From NCBI GenBank assembly GCA_903813345.2, contig CAIIXF020000004.1:14515196-14579195 (forward strand): a stretch of DNA of 64,000 nt, in the 5' to 3' direction. This document shows, piece after piece, positions 25,263 through 36,449 of this stretch. Below the pieces are notes generated by a model. That model saw nothing but the letters and a program-made list of their open reading frames with translations, was not told where the DNA came from and ran no database searches. The position numbers and the translations under genes were made by a program. Every line of letters starts with the position of its first letter. Position 1 is the stretch's first letter. The stretch comes from Owenia fusiformis. Taxonomy: Eukaryota > Annelida > Polychaeta > Sabellida > Oweniidae.

Positions 25263-25380
25263 GTATCGGAAAAACCGCATAACACATTTAGAAATTCCCC
25301 AGTTAACCGGTTTAACTGTCATTTAGGACAGTGAAGAATCAACTAAGCATAAAGCAGAACGTAACTACATTGGATTTCAT
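25263..25380 (+). pseudogene. Broken copy of a CUB-like exon
   Basis: This matches the intact 117-nt exon at 50949-51065, with the same acceptor (caattttcag) and the same donor (cat|gtatgt). It has one extra A in the early adenine run (frameshift) and a TAG where the other copy has TGG. It therefore cannot encode the domain. Confidence 0.6.
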
Positions 25381-25439
25381 GTATGTTTAATAAAAAAACA
25401 GACTGCGCTGTTGATAAGCAGATCTGGTTTCTGTAACAA

Positions 25440-25945
25440 AATATGGGTCAAGAACAGACGAACAACGTACTTATAGATTAAAACTTGAGTATAACAAAAC
25501 AAAGCAACTTGAAGAAACGTCATATAATACAAAAATACTTGTATTCATAGCGTAAACAGATATGTACAGACCATAGGTTTATTTAACCATACGTACTAAT
25601 AGATTAAAACTTGAGTATAACAAAACAAAGCAAGTTAAAGAAACGTCATAGAATACAAAAATACTTATATTCATAGCGTAAACAGATATGTACAGACCAT
25701 AGGTTTATTTAACCATACGTACTAATAGATTAAAACTTGAGTATAACAAAACAAAGCAAGTTAAAAAAAACGTCATAGATTACAAAAATACTTGTATTCA
25801 TAGCGTAAACAGATATGTACAGACCATAAGTTTATTTAACCATACGTACTAATAGATTAAAACTTGAGTATAACAAAACAAAGCAAGTTAAAAAAACGTC
25901 ATAGATTACAAAAATACTTGTATTCATAGCGTAAACAGATATGTT
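25440..25945. repeat. 126/127-bp tandem repeat, four copies
   Basis: Acgtacttatagatta/acgtactaatagatta starts recur at 25465, 25591, 25717 and 25844. Duplication copy B has a single unit (about 51130-51260), so the array expanded after the duplication or collapsed in B. Confidence 0.85.
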
Positions 25946-26189
25946 TTTATATATTCATTTTTACACAGTTATGCTTCTCTTGTTGCAGAACCTGTCTCTC
26001 TTGGGGTATATGGGGTTTATTTTTCTTGACTGGTATGCACTTAGAGTTTGCTTTTTCTTGCTAAGTTCCATTACAACTTTTGGTCCTTTCCCTTTGGCAC
26101 AAGTGCTTATATATTGTGATCACAAAACAATTATACCAATGTTCCTTTTTTAATTTCATACTGTGTTCTACTGCTGGGACATAACTAAA

Positions 26190-26625
26190 TGCTTCAAGTG
26201 CCAATCCAACCTTAATTATGATCAAATTACTACATGCAAAGAACATTCAAAGCTGCCTTGCTGCTACTCTTTACAAAACGTTTATTTAACCTGGAACGTT
26301 TGTGATATTAAATATGTGCAATATTATCAACCAAAGTCATAATTACTGTAATCTCATTTATTGCATCTTAAAATCACATGTTTATATTGTATGTTAACTC
26401 TAGTCATATTCTCTGTGAATCGTTCACACTCTGCAAACTTACTTTACATCCTCTGTGATATTATTCGACATACCGATGCTATATTTTTCTATTGATTATC
26501 TTTGTATATTTATATGGTGTCTCGTAAGCCGATGTCGGCTGTTGGGTTTTTTAACACATGTATTTTACTTGTAATATTTTAGTAAACCTGTGACACAGAA
26601 ATAAACTATTATTAAACTAAAAAAC
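26190..26625 (+). mobile_element. 5'-truncated retroposon with 8-bp TSD, private to copy A
   Basis: The collinear copy B site is unoccupied (cataacttaaactaattg). In copy A, 436 bp are flanked by the direct repeat taactaaa (26182-26189 and 26626-26633), and the insert ends in A-rich sequence (aataaactattattaaacta). No coding domain is visible. It is probably the 3' end of a LINE or a SINE-like tail. Confidence 0.6.
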
Positions 26626-27797
26626 TAACTAAACTAATTGTAACGTCATATACTACACAGAAATCAGAAGTTTGCATTCAAAACATTATTGGTATTGATT
26701 ACATATTATTCAATTGCTGCAGCCAAAGCAAAAAATCATTATTATTGCATTATTGTCCACCCTATCGGTCAAGTTTCAATAGTTATAATGTTCATTATTG
26801 ACATAAATTATTTCATACAATTTCAAAGTTTCCGCTATTTACCATTAAGTGTGTAGTTTTAATTAAGCTTGTCATTTGGGAGAAAATTTGTTTGCTTAAA
26901 CTGGCTTCCTAATGCTTATCATCTAGTACTACTCTAATTGTTAACAATCAATGTCATATAATGTGTTTTTATAAACTCACCAATATCCAATGTTGTTATA
27001 AATAAACTATCGTTGTGAATATGAGCTGATATCCTAGAATCACTCATTGAAGAGGATAATGTGAAGGGGAACCTACGAAATGTTCTTGCAGCAGTTTAAA
27101 GGTATACATTTTTATGTTTTTCCACATGGTGTGCTAATCTTTATTTGAAAAGTGTTGAATATTCGAATAGATGGCGGAAAAGCGGTCAGATCTATTGATT
27201 TTGGTGGTTCTTTGTTCAAGAGACATTTCGAGTTCCAAGGCGGACATATGGAGCTATAACGTGGTAAATATGGTTTGGTAACTGAAAGTTTTTTCATAAT
27301 TGATCCGAAGATTTGCATGTTTTTCAATTGAATTGTATGCGGCCATTTAATAGTGGAGTTATCCCAAACAGAAGTAAGGTTAAGCAATAGGTTCAAAGAG
27401 ACAACTTGATCAACATGCAGAATCATGGCCCCTGAAAATACTGTAAGATCTAGAACTCCACTCGTTATATTTACTTGTCCGATTAAGTACAGTTATAGGA
27501 AAATAGTTGTCCTTGACTCCTTAGACTATTCCAAATAATAGAGAGGGGATAGTAATCCACGGGGCCCGTATAATTGCATGTTCACACGTAGCGTAACCTT
27601 CCTATTGTTTTGTAAAAGATTCTTGACAGTGGAATATTTGGAAACGCACATTTCAGCTGTTTGAACACAATGTATGAAATGAACAAATACTCTGGATTGC
27701 ATAGAAATAAGTCATATCGAAGTGAGAGGATTTATTCATTTCTTAAAAAGATGGCCATCATGCCCTAGATCACTGGTACATGCGTATCAACTATATG

Positions 27798-30700
27798 TTA
27801 TGGTATCGCATCAGTCACGGGTTCTGTACAAATACATTGTTGTCTGTCAAACTCCAATTGTACACCATCAACCCTGTAACAAAGTATGGTATGTGTTACA
27901 TAGCTGTTTACACAATAGACTAGATGCCAGCAGAAACAATCTTGATTTTCTTCATTAAAAATTCAGTCAGAGGTAGACCATATTTGAATATAGAATATTA
28001 CAACATTTAACATGTACAGATTCAATAAATGTCCATGTATTTTCTCGAGTTCAAGACTGGGTGTCTAAATGTATCTTTTCTGCCATAAAGAAATGTGTAG
28101 AGATAAATCAACTCAAAGCTTTTACCGAACAAGCACTGGACCTTTCTACAAAATAAAAAAAAATTAAGGAAAATACATACTCTGGACAGCATTGTATCGT
28201 CATGAATGTCGCTCCAGGTCCATCTGTCCTCATATACATTGTCAAGTCCGCAGAGAAGTACATCAAAGTTTGTCCTGCGATGCAACATGTATCTAAAAAT
28301 CGGAAGGGTGTTCAACTGATAAAAGCAACGGATAAATCTCTTATTTGTGACACGTGTGCTTGTAAAGTCTTACAAAAATTCGTTCCTCAGCACATTCGAT
28401 GATTATTAAGTTGGCAACGTGCACATGAACTAAAAACGGGAAAACATTTGTCTTTTTTCTTCGACTCTATTCGTGCACACTATCTCGGCTATTTCAACTT
28501 GCTTGTCCAATTTTGGATCATTGCTACGACTTGACAGACACTGTTTTGAAAAGCAATTTAATTCTTACCCGGTGGGAGATCATTTTCGTCGGGACAGGGA
28601 GGGTCTGTAGTTTCATCTGAAACAAGAAATCGTATTAAAATGCGCTATTATGGCGTTAAAAATTTGAGCAGAATGGAGATTGAAACGGGCAAAAGATTAC
28701 TTTTGGTAAATAATTGTGCTTTATGGACTTTTGAATGGTTGCAGTGTTGTAGTTTTAGATTGTGATAATGGATTATGAAGTGTAGGGGAGGGCAATTTGA
28801 ATACTTGGTATGCAAGGTGTTTCATTTTGTATAACCGGTTTTACTTACTCGAGTCTCTAGCTTACAGCTAGACGAAACTTCATTGATTTCGTATGTAATG
28901 TGCTGCACGCACCTACACGCACCTAGAACTCATTTTTAATAAATTTTATAAATATTTTTAAGAATATTAATCATATTTAGGATGAAGCGTTGCTTGTCTG
29001 GATTTAGATATTTCAAAATTTCATTTCGGAGTTTCAACACATGGTGAAATTTTCTCGCTGTAGCTAAAAATGGCTTCCGGTTCTGGACGTGAATAACATT
29101 TGAAATTATTCTCGCTTAAAGAAATCAAATATAACAATAGATTCAGACGGGGATGTGAGCTGGTGTTCTTCAAATCTATACATAAAGGTATATTTCATAT
29201 TATTATGCCATATTTACTGTGCGTGTGACACAATGATTTACAATATTTATAATACTAAGGCAGCTCAATCTTCCTCCTCAAAGCCGGAATATAGAGAAGG
29301 CTTTGGACCGAAGTAAGGTTTTACATATTCACTATCGCTCTAACGGCACCTGTGCTTGAATATTTATTTGAAATCAAACCATTGGAGATTGGGCATGGCA
29401 GGGTCATTATGGCTTACGGGGTGTAACTATACCAAGTGGTGTGTACTCCAACTCCCTTTTATGCATACAGCGTCGCACGCTTCTTACATGATTTCACATA
29501 CCTCCACAGAATATCCCCATACATTCTGGCACGTTAAACACATTGTCACATGACTTGACCTTATCATTCCAGACACTCGGTGGCATACAAGGTGTCAACG
29601 TGTAACCAGTTCTAAATAACAACGTCAAAGAAAGAATGAAAATACCAACGACTTAAAGTGATTGTGGCAGATTCATTTGCAATACTATAAAACACTTTAA
29701 ATTTGCTGCACCATTATTTCGCTAGAATGCCTCTCTCTGGTTATTAGCTGTATTAGTTGTTATTATTCTGCATTATATTGTGTTTCAATTGACAATAGGA
29801 GGAGGAAATACACCAGAAATCACAAATAAACCATCTTTATGTTAAGAGGTTTATATGAAGATAGGTTCATCAAGAAATGCTGGCTTATTCCCCTCTTGTT
29901 AACACACAGGCTGGTATCGAAAAATTTGTCCGCTGTGACGGAGCGTGCTATTTTGCATAGAATCACTAGGAAATCCACACAATTTATTTTTTTACTCATA
30001 TGTTTTGCTATATCAAAGAAAATTACTGACTCCATGCAATGAATATATCATTTGCGAGTAACTTTAAATTCTGTTTGAAGTCCAACAACGTTATGAGTAA
30101 AAGCTATTGAAAACGGCGTTGGAGTATCATACTCCAAAATGTACCATTTCTTTTATTTCTTTTTAATGGTACAATATAGCGACACGATAATATTTACATA
30201 TGTTTTCAGCATAACTCTGAAGGTATTAATGAGATCTTTATGTATTGGGTATTTTGAATTTTTTTGATAAAAAATAATAATTAATTTTTTTGTCCGCTGT
30301 GACGGAGCAGTTTCAAATCTGAAATGCGTTAAGAATTTAGATTCATAATATATTTCTTTACAACTAAACTTTAGAGGAGCGAGCGTGTCAAATCTCTTTC
30401 GTAAAGTATTTTGAAAAATGAAACGTAATAAAAGTACACAATTCAAATTCTGAGATGTATATACGACCACTCTTTAAGCTTCTTTTCTCAGTTTGTACTG
30501 CAATCCAACTTATGCATGGTAACTCATGAAAATGATAGTCAACTTCCATTTCAGTAAAGGGTATTTGCCTTTCGTAGTGCCCTCTGTGGATCCATCGGCC
30601 TGACATGGTCATTTTTACGGTAACCTATTAATTATTTGAAGTAAAATGATTTGCTGAAGATGAAGCTAAATATAATGGCATGGACTGTGGATTGTTCTAC

Positions 30701-32583
30701 CCGCTTTAGTCGTTCCAAAAGGTAAGTTTAATGTATCTTGAAATACTTGATTTTAAGATCGTTCTTTATTTGACTGAGAGTTATGGCTACTACAGTAAAA
30801 TATGTGTACAGTGAACACATATGGAGCCCAAAAATGTGTTCCCAGTTGGTATAGATGTTCACTCCATAGAGGCAATTTCATACAGAAGTCGGAGGAATAT
30901 TTGATAAGAAGAGGTGTTCACTAGAGAAAGATATTCATTGATACAGGTTTTACAGTGCAGCACGTTTACAAAGACTTTTTTTATAATTTTAGTCTATGCA
31001 AAACGATGCATTTCATGAATTTCAAATAATTGCAAATTAAATCTGTATTGGGATCATCTTATACAGTAATATAATATTATATGGTAAAAGGTTATACATC
31101 TGTCGGCATGCATGATGTCTGCGCGCTATTTCGAATACGTTAATTCATATTTGCACTACACGTGACATTTCAAGACGTCTAGGCGAAAACGTATTAGAAA
31201 TATTATGTTGATTTTACATCATGTTGATTCATGTTGATTTCAGTACAAACCTCCGAAAAATACTAAGAGTGGTCGTTTTTATATCTCAGATTTACATTAC
31301 CCCATATCTCCAAGAGGCTGCTTGTCATTATTTAGGAAAGTGATTTGTGATGTTCTCTCTTCTAAGGGTACTTTTAAAAGATATAATTTGAATCTTAAAT
31401 TCTTAACGTAGTTCACAGTTAAAACTGCTCCGTCACAGCTGACAAAAAATGTAAACATTATTTTTTATAAAAAATATTAAAAATACCCAATACATCAAGA
31501 TATTATTAATACCTTCAGAGTTATGCTGAAAACATATGTAAATATTATCGTGTCACTATATTGTACCATTAAAAAGAAATAAAAACAAATGGTACATTTT
31601 GGAGTATGATACCCTGGCGCCGTTTTCAATAGCTTTTACTCTTAGCGTTGTTGGACTTCAAACAAAGGTTAAAATTACCCGCAAATGATATACCCATTGC
31701 ATGGAGTAAGAAATTTTCTTTGGTATAGCGAAACATATGAGTAAAAAAATAAATTGTGTGGGTTTCTTAGTGTTTCTATGCAAAAAAGCACGCTCCGTCA
31801 CAGCGGACAAATTTTTCGATACCAGCCTGTGTAACAGTATATACCTGTTCAGAAAGCAACTTGCGAACGAGCAACACGTCCTCATGGCGTCATTTGGCAC
31901 CCCGGGTTCATCCGGCAGGGTGTGATAAAAAGATGATAAGTCATTACAGGGCGCCGGGAGATCCTCATCTAAATTATATACACGTGTACACAACTCTAAG
32001 CGATCTTAGTTTTGCTTAATTAAATTAATTAAAATTAATTAAAATTTGGGATGGAAGGCTTGATAGCTTTAAGGTTTTTAAAATAATTATAATTAACATA
32101 GAGTAGTGATAATAGTATAGGAACCGGTGAGTCAATACTTGTTCCACACAGTTGAAAAGATTTATGTATATATTATAAACAAACTACCGCAAAGTATATA
32201 CAGTACGTATATGTATATTTCAAACATTCGTCCATTTCTAGACCTCTAGATTTCATTTACAATTGTCCATATGACAGTTCAATAATATACATGTACAGAA
32301 GAAAATACTAAATAAAATATTTATTCTATAAAATAGGCTTAATTTTAAAATAGGCTTCATTTTTATGATTTTTAAATGTGAATACTTTTTTAGAGTAAAT
32401 TAAATAGAAGGTGAATGCTTCTTTTATTCAACTTACATACTCTTTCACAGCAACACGAATTGATGTCAAACACCTCGTTTGGAGGGCATTCGTTGAATTT
32501 GTTAGGACTTATCGAATCGATTCGGTAGCGTGTCTCGGACAACCTTGTATAAATGGGCTGTCTTCCCCCAACACAGCACTGCT
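27798..32583 (-). CDS. Copy A of cysteine-rich repeat gene (3' six exons)
   Basis: Exons, 5' to 3': 32583-32437, 31968-31845, 29611-29502, 28616-28569, 28292-28181, 27873-27798. Lengths (147, 124, 110, 48, 112, 76) and phases equal those of copy B. The peptide has paired-Cys blocks: EQCCVGGRQPIYTRLSE, MRTCCSFASCF, PCMPPSVWNDKVKSCDN, DPPCPDENDLPPG, DTCCIAGQ..., then FDRQQCIC and the stop after DAIP. Exons homologous to the 5' half of copy B were not found, apart from a relic at 33361-33440, so the gene is truncated or has acquired another start. Codon differences from copy B are mostly synonymous (about 14 versus 6 replacements by eye), suggesting both were constrained. Two transposon insertions lie in its introns, one 9 bp from a donor. 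I do not recognise the family. Confidence 0.6.
28845..29316. mobile_element. Non-autonomous DNA element with 8-bp TSD, private to copy A
   Basis: Copy B has the unoccupied site ccggttttacatattc. Copy A has 472 bp between two ggttttac repeats (28837-28844 and 29317-29324). The ends are short inverted repeats: ttactcgagtc on the left and, as complement, ttacttcggtc on the right. An 8-bp duplication fits the hAT or P superfamilies; no transposase is present. Confidence 0.65.
29905..31831. mobile_element. 1.9-kb foldback element with CAC ends and 5-bp TSD
   Basis: The long inverted arms, at least about 400 bp each, begin cacaggctggtatcgaaaaa and end with its complement. Inside them, tgtccgctgtgacggagc motifs recur in both arms. 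The TSD is taaca (29900-29904 and 31832-31836), and copy B has the unoccupied site (ttgttaatagtatata). No transposase frame is visible. CAC termini with a 5-bp duplication are reminiscent of Transib/RAG-like elements, but that assignment is only suggestive. It lies 9 bp from the donor of the copy A exon 31968-31845. Confidence 0.7.
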
Positions 32584-33360
32584 CTGCAATAAATTTAAAG
32601 CGGAATGTGTAGGCAAAACTCTTATACTGTAAGGACAATATTGTGTCGGTATTTCAATAATCACAGATGGAAAAATATTTGAGGATTATTAACATCTGTG
32701 ATATAAAAATGTCAGATGCGTGCACCTATCATAATAATTAGCTATTGGTAAACTATACATGCTTTTTATTCGATAAGTGATATAATTGATATTTCAAACA
32801 ATGTCTGACCCCTTTTAATAATCCAAGATATGATCGCTTGATTAATGAGGCTTTTCGTTGCAGATGGCAGCAATTTCTTTTCATAAAATAAGTTTTTTGA
32901 AAGTAACCAAAAAGTAAATCCTATTTCTGTCCTGAACGAATACACCCTTGGTATACGCAGCTAACGAAAATTGACCGGTACGGGTCAAAAGCTGGACCGG
33001 TATGGGTTAACGGTTTTATTTGAATTTAAAATAGCCATAACTTGCTCAATATTGACTTCCTCGTGTCTAATTTGAAATATATGATGCCTCCCGATGCTTT
33101 TAAGTACCCCAATTTTTTACAGATTTTTAAACGGACCAAAACTCTCTAAATGCGCATTTATGCTCTTTTCTCTCGAGAACGACTGTCTCATTTTCACGAT
33201 AACTTTTATTTAGTACTTCTAACATATAAGATCTATTTTTCCCCATCAAGGTATGATGTAAGTGACATGCTATTTACATCTTGTGAGTTTCAATGACGCG
33301 CGTTTGATTTTATAAAAAATGCCAAACTTTGTGCCAAAGAATTTCATCAGCTATTGCCCC

Positions 33361-33440
33361 GAACCGGTCCGTCTTCTCGCTGCAAGCTGTCGTCATCACT
33401 AAATTCTATTCCTGGAAGATACCCTTGATTTTCAGGTAAT
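33361..33440 (-). pseudogene. Relic of an upstream exon of the Cys-rich gene
   Basis: On the minus strand it reads ENQGYLPGIEF and then diverges. It matches the middle of the copy B exon 58754-58638 (QPENQGYLPGIEFNDD) but lacks its acceptor-side start and its CCSFVVC segment. It marks the far edge of duplication copy A. Confidence 0.5.
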
Positions 33441-34274
33441 ATATCTATAAATACAGCACTAAAAATAACAGTACACATGAAGTACATGTATGATTGTGTC
33501 CAGAAATGTTTGAAACCCTTACAGAAAATTCTGTCTGCATTTTGTCACCATTGCTCTTTCTTCCTGCATTCTAGTGCTGTTTGAATGAATATATTAATTA
33601 ATGTATTTCTAACTAAAATTTATCACATTTTTTATAAACCACAAACATTTAGATCATAAAAAAATTATTCAATACTTGAGTGAGCACGATATACAAGGGT
33701 TACTAAGCTGATACAGTAAATGACCACTGATATTGTGTTAGTCCATGCACACAGCGTATTCTGCTAATACACGTTTGCTAAACACCCCCACTTTCATAGT
33801 GAAGTGACTAATTGGTTTATGTTTACGTTTTAATGTGTTTTGGGTTCCTTGTTACAGCAAGGGGGGCCAGTAAAGTAGACTAACATGTTCGCATGGCAAA
33901 TTTTGATCGAATATGTGAGACACTTTAAGTTAAGTTATAAAGGATAATCTCTGTTAGATTCCCTCTCGGCTGTTACTTTTATAAAAATGTATATAACCAC
34001 CATGTATATTAATATATCAAGTCGACCAATTTTACCGAACTTTATTGAGTTTGATAATTGCACCATTAAAATGAGGCCTGTGGCTATACGGATATTTGCA
34101 CTGTGATAGAAATCTATAATGTTGAGGAGGATGACGACGCCATCATTTACACGAGCATTTACATAATGTTACCTGGATATGCGAATGATAACTAAATGTA
34201 CCATCTGCTAACTCTCTGGTATATATTCATCAAATTAATATTCAATTTTATTTACCGATTGACCGCATGGTGAA
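33441..34274. other. Intergenic; upstream region of the 360-aa gene
   Basis: No coding frames seen. A TATA-like tatatatt at 34220 lies 24 bp before an initiator-like tcaattt (A34244), slightly short of the usual spacing, and could serve the ORF at 34275. Otherwise AT-rich sequence without repeats that I could see. Confidence 0.3.
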
Positions 34275-35357
34275 ATGGAAAGAACAAGAAAAAGGATGTG
34301 TTACATTAAAAGAAAACTTGCCATTATCATAGCGATAACCATAATTGTGAACATTTTAGCATCATTACACTTTAAACAACCATTATGCTATGAACAACAG
34401 GACCAAAAAAGGATCATCCAGTCAAAGAAGCAGTTTCTTTACTTGGTTCAAACAAAAGAGTGTTTGCCAGATAATTTACTCCAGACGCCTGTGTTAGGAG
34501 ATGCAAATACTGCTGACGTTCTTGTACTCAGCTTTAAGAGAGAGTGTAAATATAACAAAAATATGAAACACGTGATATACATATATAGCCAGGATAAAGG
34601 TACTACATGGGAATCTGGACGTAATTATCTATACACATATGCAAAGGAACATTTAGAAACATACACCTATTACGTCTTTATGGATGATGATCTGGATTTC
34701 TTTGTGACCAAATCAAAGTTCCTTCAAGAGTCACTTCTTCAACAAGTCCAGCAATCAGATGTGTCAATCCTACGCCAATTCGAGGATTTTCTGCTACGTT
34801 CGAAACCAGCATTGAGTGCACCATTTAGGATTAATTATTCCCCGGATGATGATCCATATGACATCATAGAATGTTGTCTAGGAAACTACAATGTTACAGC
34901 CCAATGGAATTTGTCAGAGAAAGTTCCTATGATAAGATTTGATGAATGTTTTATCGCGATTCACAAGGATGCAGTAGATCACATTATGCCAATAATTACA
35001 AAATATGAACACATTGATCTATGGGGCTCATGCAAATATTTCCACATGAAAGCTTATTTTATGTTTCGCAAACAAATGTCTAGGTTCACACCAATGACTG
35101 TGTATAACAAAAGACACACTCCGTACCTCCAAAACATCGTCACGTACCAAGATGTGATAAGCGATATTTTACTTAAAACTCCAAACGAATTCAGAGAGAA
35201 GCCGATTTTCTTAAATGCTAAAAGAGGCCTTGCGGAAAAGGATGTGCAAACGTATATCATGGTTGATCCCAGAAAACCGCCTTTTCAACTTGCACCAATT
35301 GAAGACCCAATCACTCCATGGAAATACATAGATATCTTGGAAAATGAATCAAGGTGA
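34275..35357 (+). CDS. Intronless type II membrane protein, glycosyltransferase-like
   Basis: The 360-residue ORF starts MERTRKRMCYIKRK, followed by a single hydrophobic anchor at residues 15-31: a signal-anchor topology typical of Golgi enzymes. A conserved-looking block contains TTWESGRNYLY and YYVFMDDDLDFF (DDD at 137-139), resembling the DxD metal/nucleotide-sugar motif of GT-A folds. The C-terminal half has paired Cys (ECCLGNY) and two N-glycosylation sequons (NVT, NLS). Genes of this shape are, from recollection, common intronless multicopy genes in marine invertebrates; I cannot name the family. No poly(A) tract or target-site duplication was seen, so retrocopy origin is unproven. The codons are intact throughout. 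Confidence 0.75.
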   Translation: MERTRKRMCYIKRKLAIIIAITIIVNILASLHFKQPLCYEQQDQKRIIQSKKQFLYLVQTKECLPDNLLQTPVLGDANTADVLVLSFKRECKYNKNMKHVIYIYSQDKGTTWESGRNYLYTYAKEHLETYTYYVFMDDDLDFFVTKSKFLQESLLQQVQQSDVSILRQFEDFLLRSKPALSAPFRINYSPDDDPYDIIECCLGNYNVTAQWNLSEKVPMIRFDECFIAIHKDAVDHIMPIITKYEHIDLWGSCKYFHMKAYFMFRKQMSRFTPMTVYNKRHTPYLQNIVTYQDVISDILLKTPNEFREKPIFLNAKRGLAEKDVQTYIMVDPRKPPFQLAPIEDPITPWKYIDILENESR

Positions 35358-35403
35358 TGAAATCAATTAAGCCTAGAAACTCAACTGCAAAAATACAAAA
35401 AAG

Positions 35404-35765
35404 TACTAAGATAGTACTCATGGCATTTTATATAAAATGCCATGAGTCCTCATTTCAGCTAATAGACATACTACATGAGCACTTATGACATGAGCAGCCT
35501 ACTGATTTATTGCATGTTTTAGTACTAAATGAGTACTCACATAATGAGTGATAAAATAGCGCTAATTTCATACTCAATGAGCACTCACATTATGAGCTCT
35601 AATTAAGTGCTTGTTTTAGTACTTAATGAGTACATACATGTATATCATGAGTTATGAATTCGAAATAGCGCTAATTCCATTTATATTTCATTACTCAATG
35701 AATGCTCATGCTATGAGCACTAATTTATTGAACATGTATCATGAGTGATGAAATAGTACTCAAAA
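35404..35765. repeat. Cluster of short palindromes (tgagtactca / catgagt motifs)
   Basis: Starting with the perfect 26-bp palindrome at 35419-35444 (catggcattt ... aaatgccatg), the region repeats loose units containing atgagtactcac, aatagcgctaatt and atgagcactaa at 90-120 bp spacing. It is non-coding and begins just after the stop of the 360-aa gene. It could form hairpins in a 3' UTR or be a decayed tandem array. Confidence 0.55.
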
Positions 35766-35940
35766 ATTAAAATGTTGGTAAACTTTTATAATTGATAAAG
35801 TAAAATACAGAATACGCAGATCACTGCACTCTGTCAACTAACTATTTCTTTGGCACCATTAAAGATGCTTCATATTCTCAATTTGATGACCTCATTGAAT
35901 CTTCAAACATTGATATATTTTTTCTGTGTAATTATTAACA

Positions 35941-36449
35941 TTGACATACTTGTTGATATTTTTAATGACAAGCTTTTTTACATTTTTTGGACCGAATTCC
36001 AATACTATCGTTAATGTAGAAAGCTCAGATAAATCCTGGTTTAATCATAATATTAAGTCTATGATTAACAAAGAAACAAACTTCATTCCAAAATCTCACA
36101 ATTTGACATACTTAACCAAATATAATGAACAATGTACACTCGTGAATCAAGCAATAAATGAGGCTAAAGATGCCTTGACATCAACGTTTAAATATGGAAG
36201 TATGTCATACTGGGCCATAATATCCAAACTTCTCGGCAAATCAAAAAACTCAAAAATACCGTTACTTTTTGACCAACATGGGAAACATATTGTTAAAGGC
36301 CATGACAAGGCTAATTTATTTTTGTCTCGTTTTATCAAAAAATTCCATCGTTCCATTGTAACTCTCAATATAAACAAAGCCACGGGTCCTGATCAAAGCA
36401 GTAACAGAATGTTAAAAATGGCTGCGCCAGCTCTTTCTGCAACTTTATC
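35941..36449 (+). pseudogene. LINE reverse transcriptase fragment (5' part)
   Basis: The frame reads SWFNHNIKSMI, YWAIISKLLG, and NKATGPDQSSNRMLKMAAP, a block that precedes the reverse-transcriptase fingers in jockey/CR1-like LINEs (consensus NKATGPDGI..R.LK). The upstream endonuclease is absent. The frame is interrupted at 36450 by a 2.26-kb insertion and resumes at 38708. Confidence 0.7.

Larger units (their letters stand above)
25218..33440. repeat. Segmental duplication, copy A
   Basis: From ttgttttttgtcctactaac at about 25218 to the relic exon near 33440, the sequence is collinear with 50905-58760 in the same orientation, interrupted by insertions private to one copy. The alignment includes six homologous exons, their splice sites, introns and downstream flank. 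Copy A carries private insertions at 26190, 28845 and 29905 and an expanded tandem repeat at 25440. Its 5' gene portion is missing or decayed. Confidence 0.8.

Noticed and set aside
27112-27426. 104-codon minus-strand frame (MILHVDQVV...) downstream of the copy A stop
   Set aside because: The copy B equivalent is broken by indels, and the frame cannot be joined in phase to the preceding exon; it is probably 3' flank.
30153-30612. 105- and 74-codon minus-strand frames
   Set aside because: They lie inside the foldback element, with no transposase motif.
31658-31840. Apparent protein similarity (LVSKNLSAVTERA) between frames at 29839-30042 and 31658-31840
   Set aside because: This is the two inverted arms of the foldback element read in opposite directions, not a gene pair.
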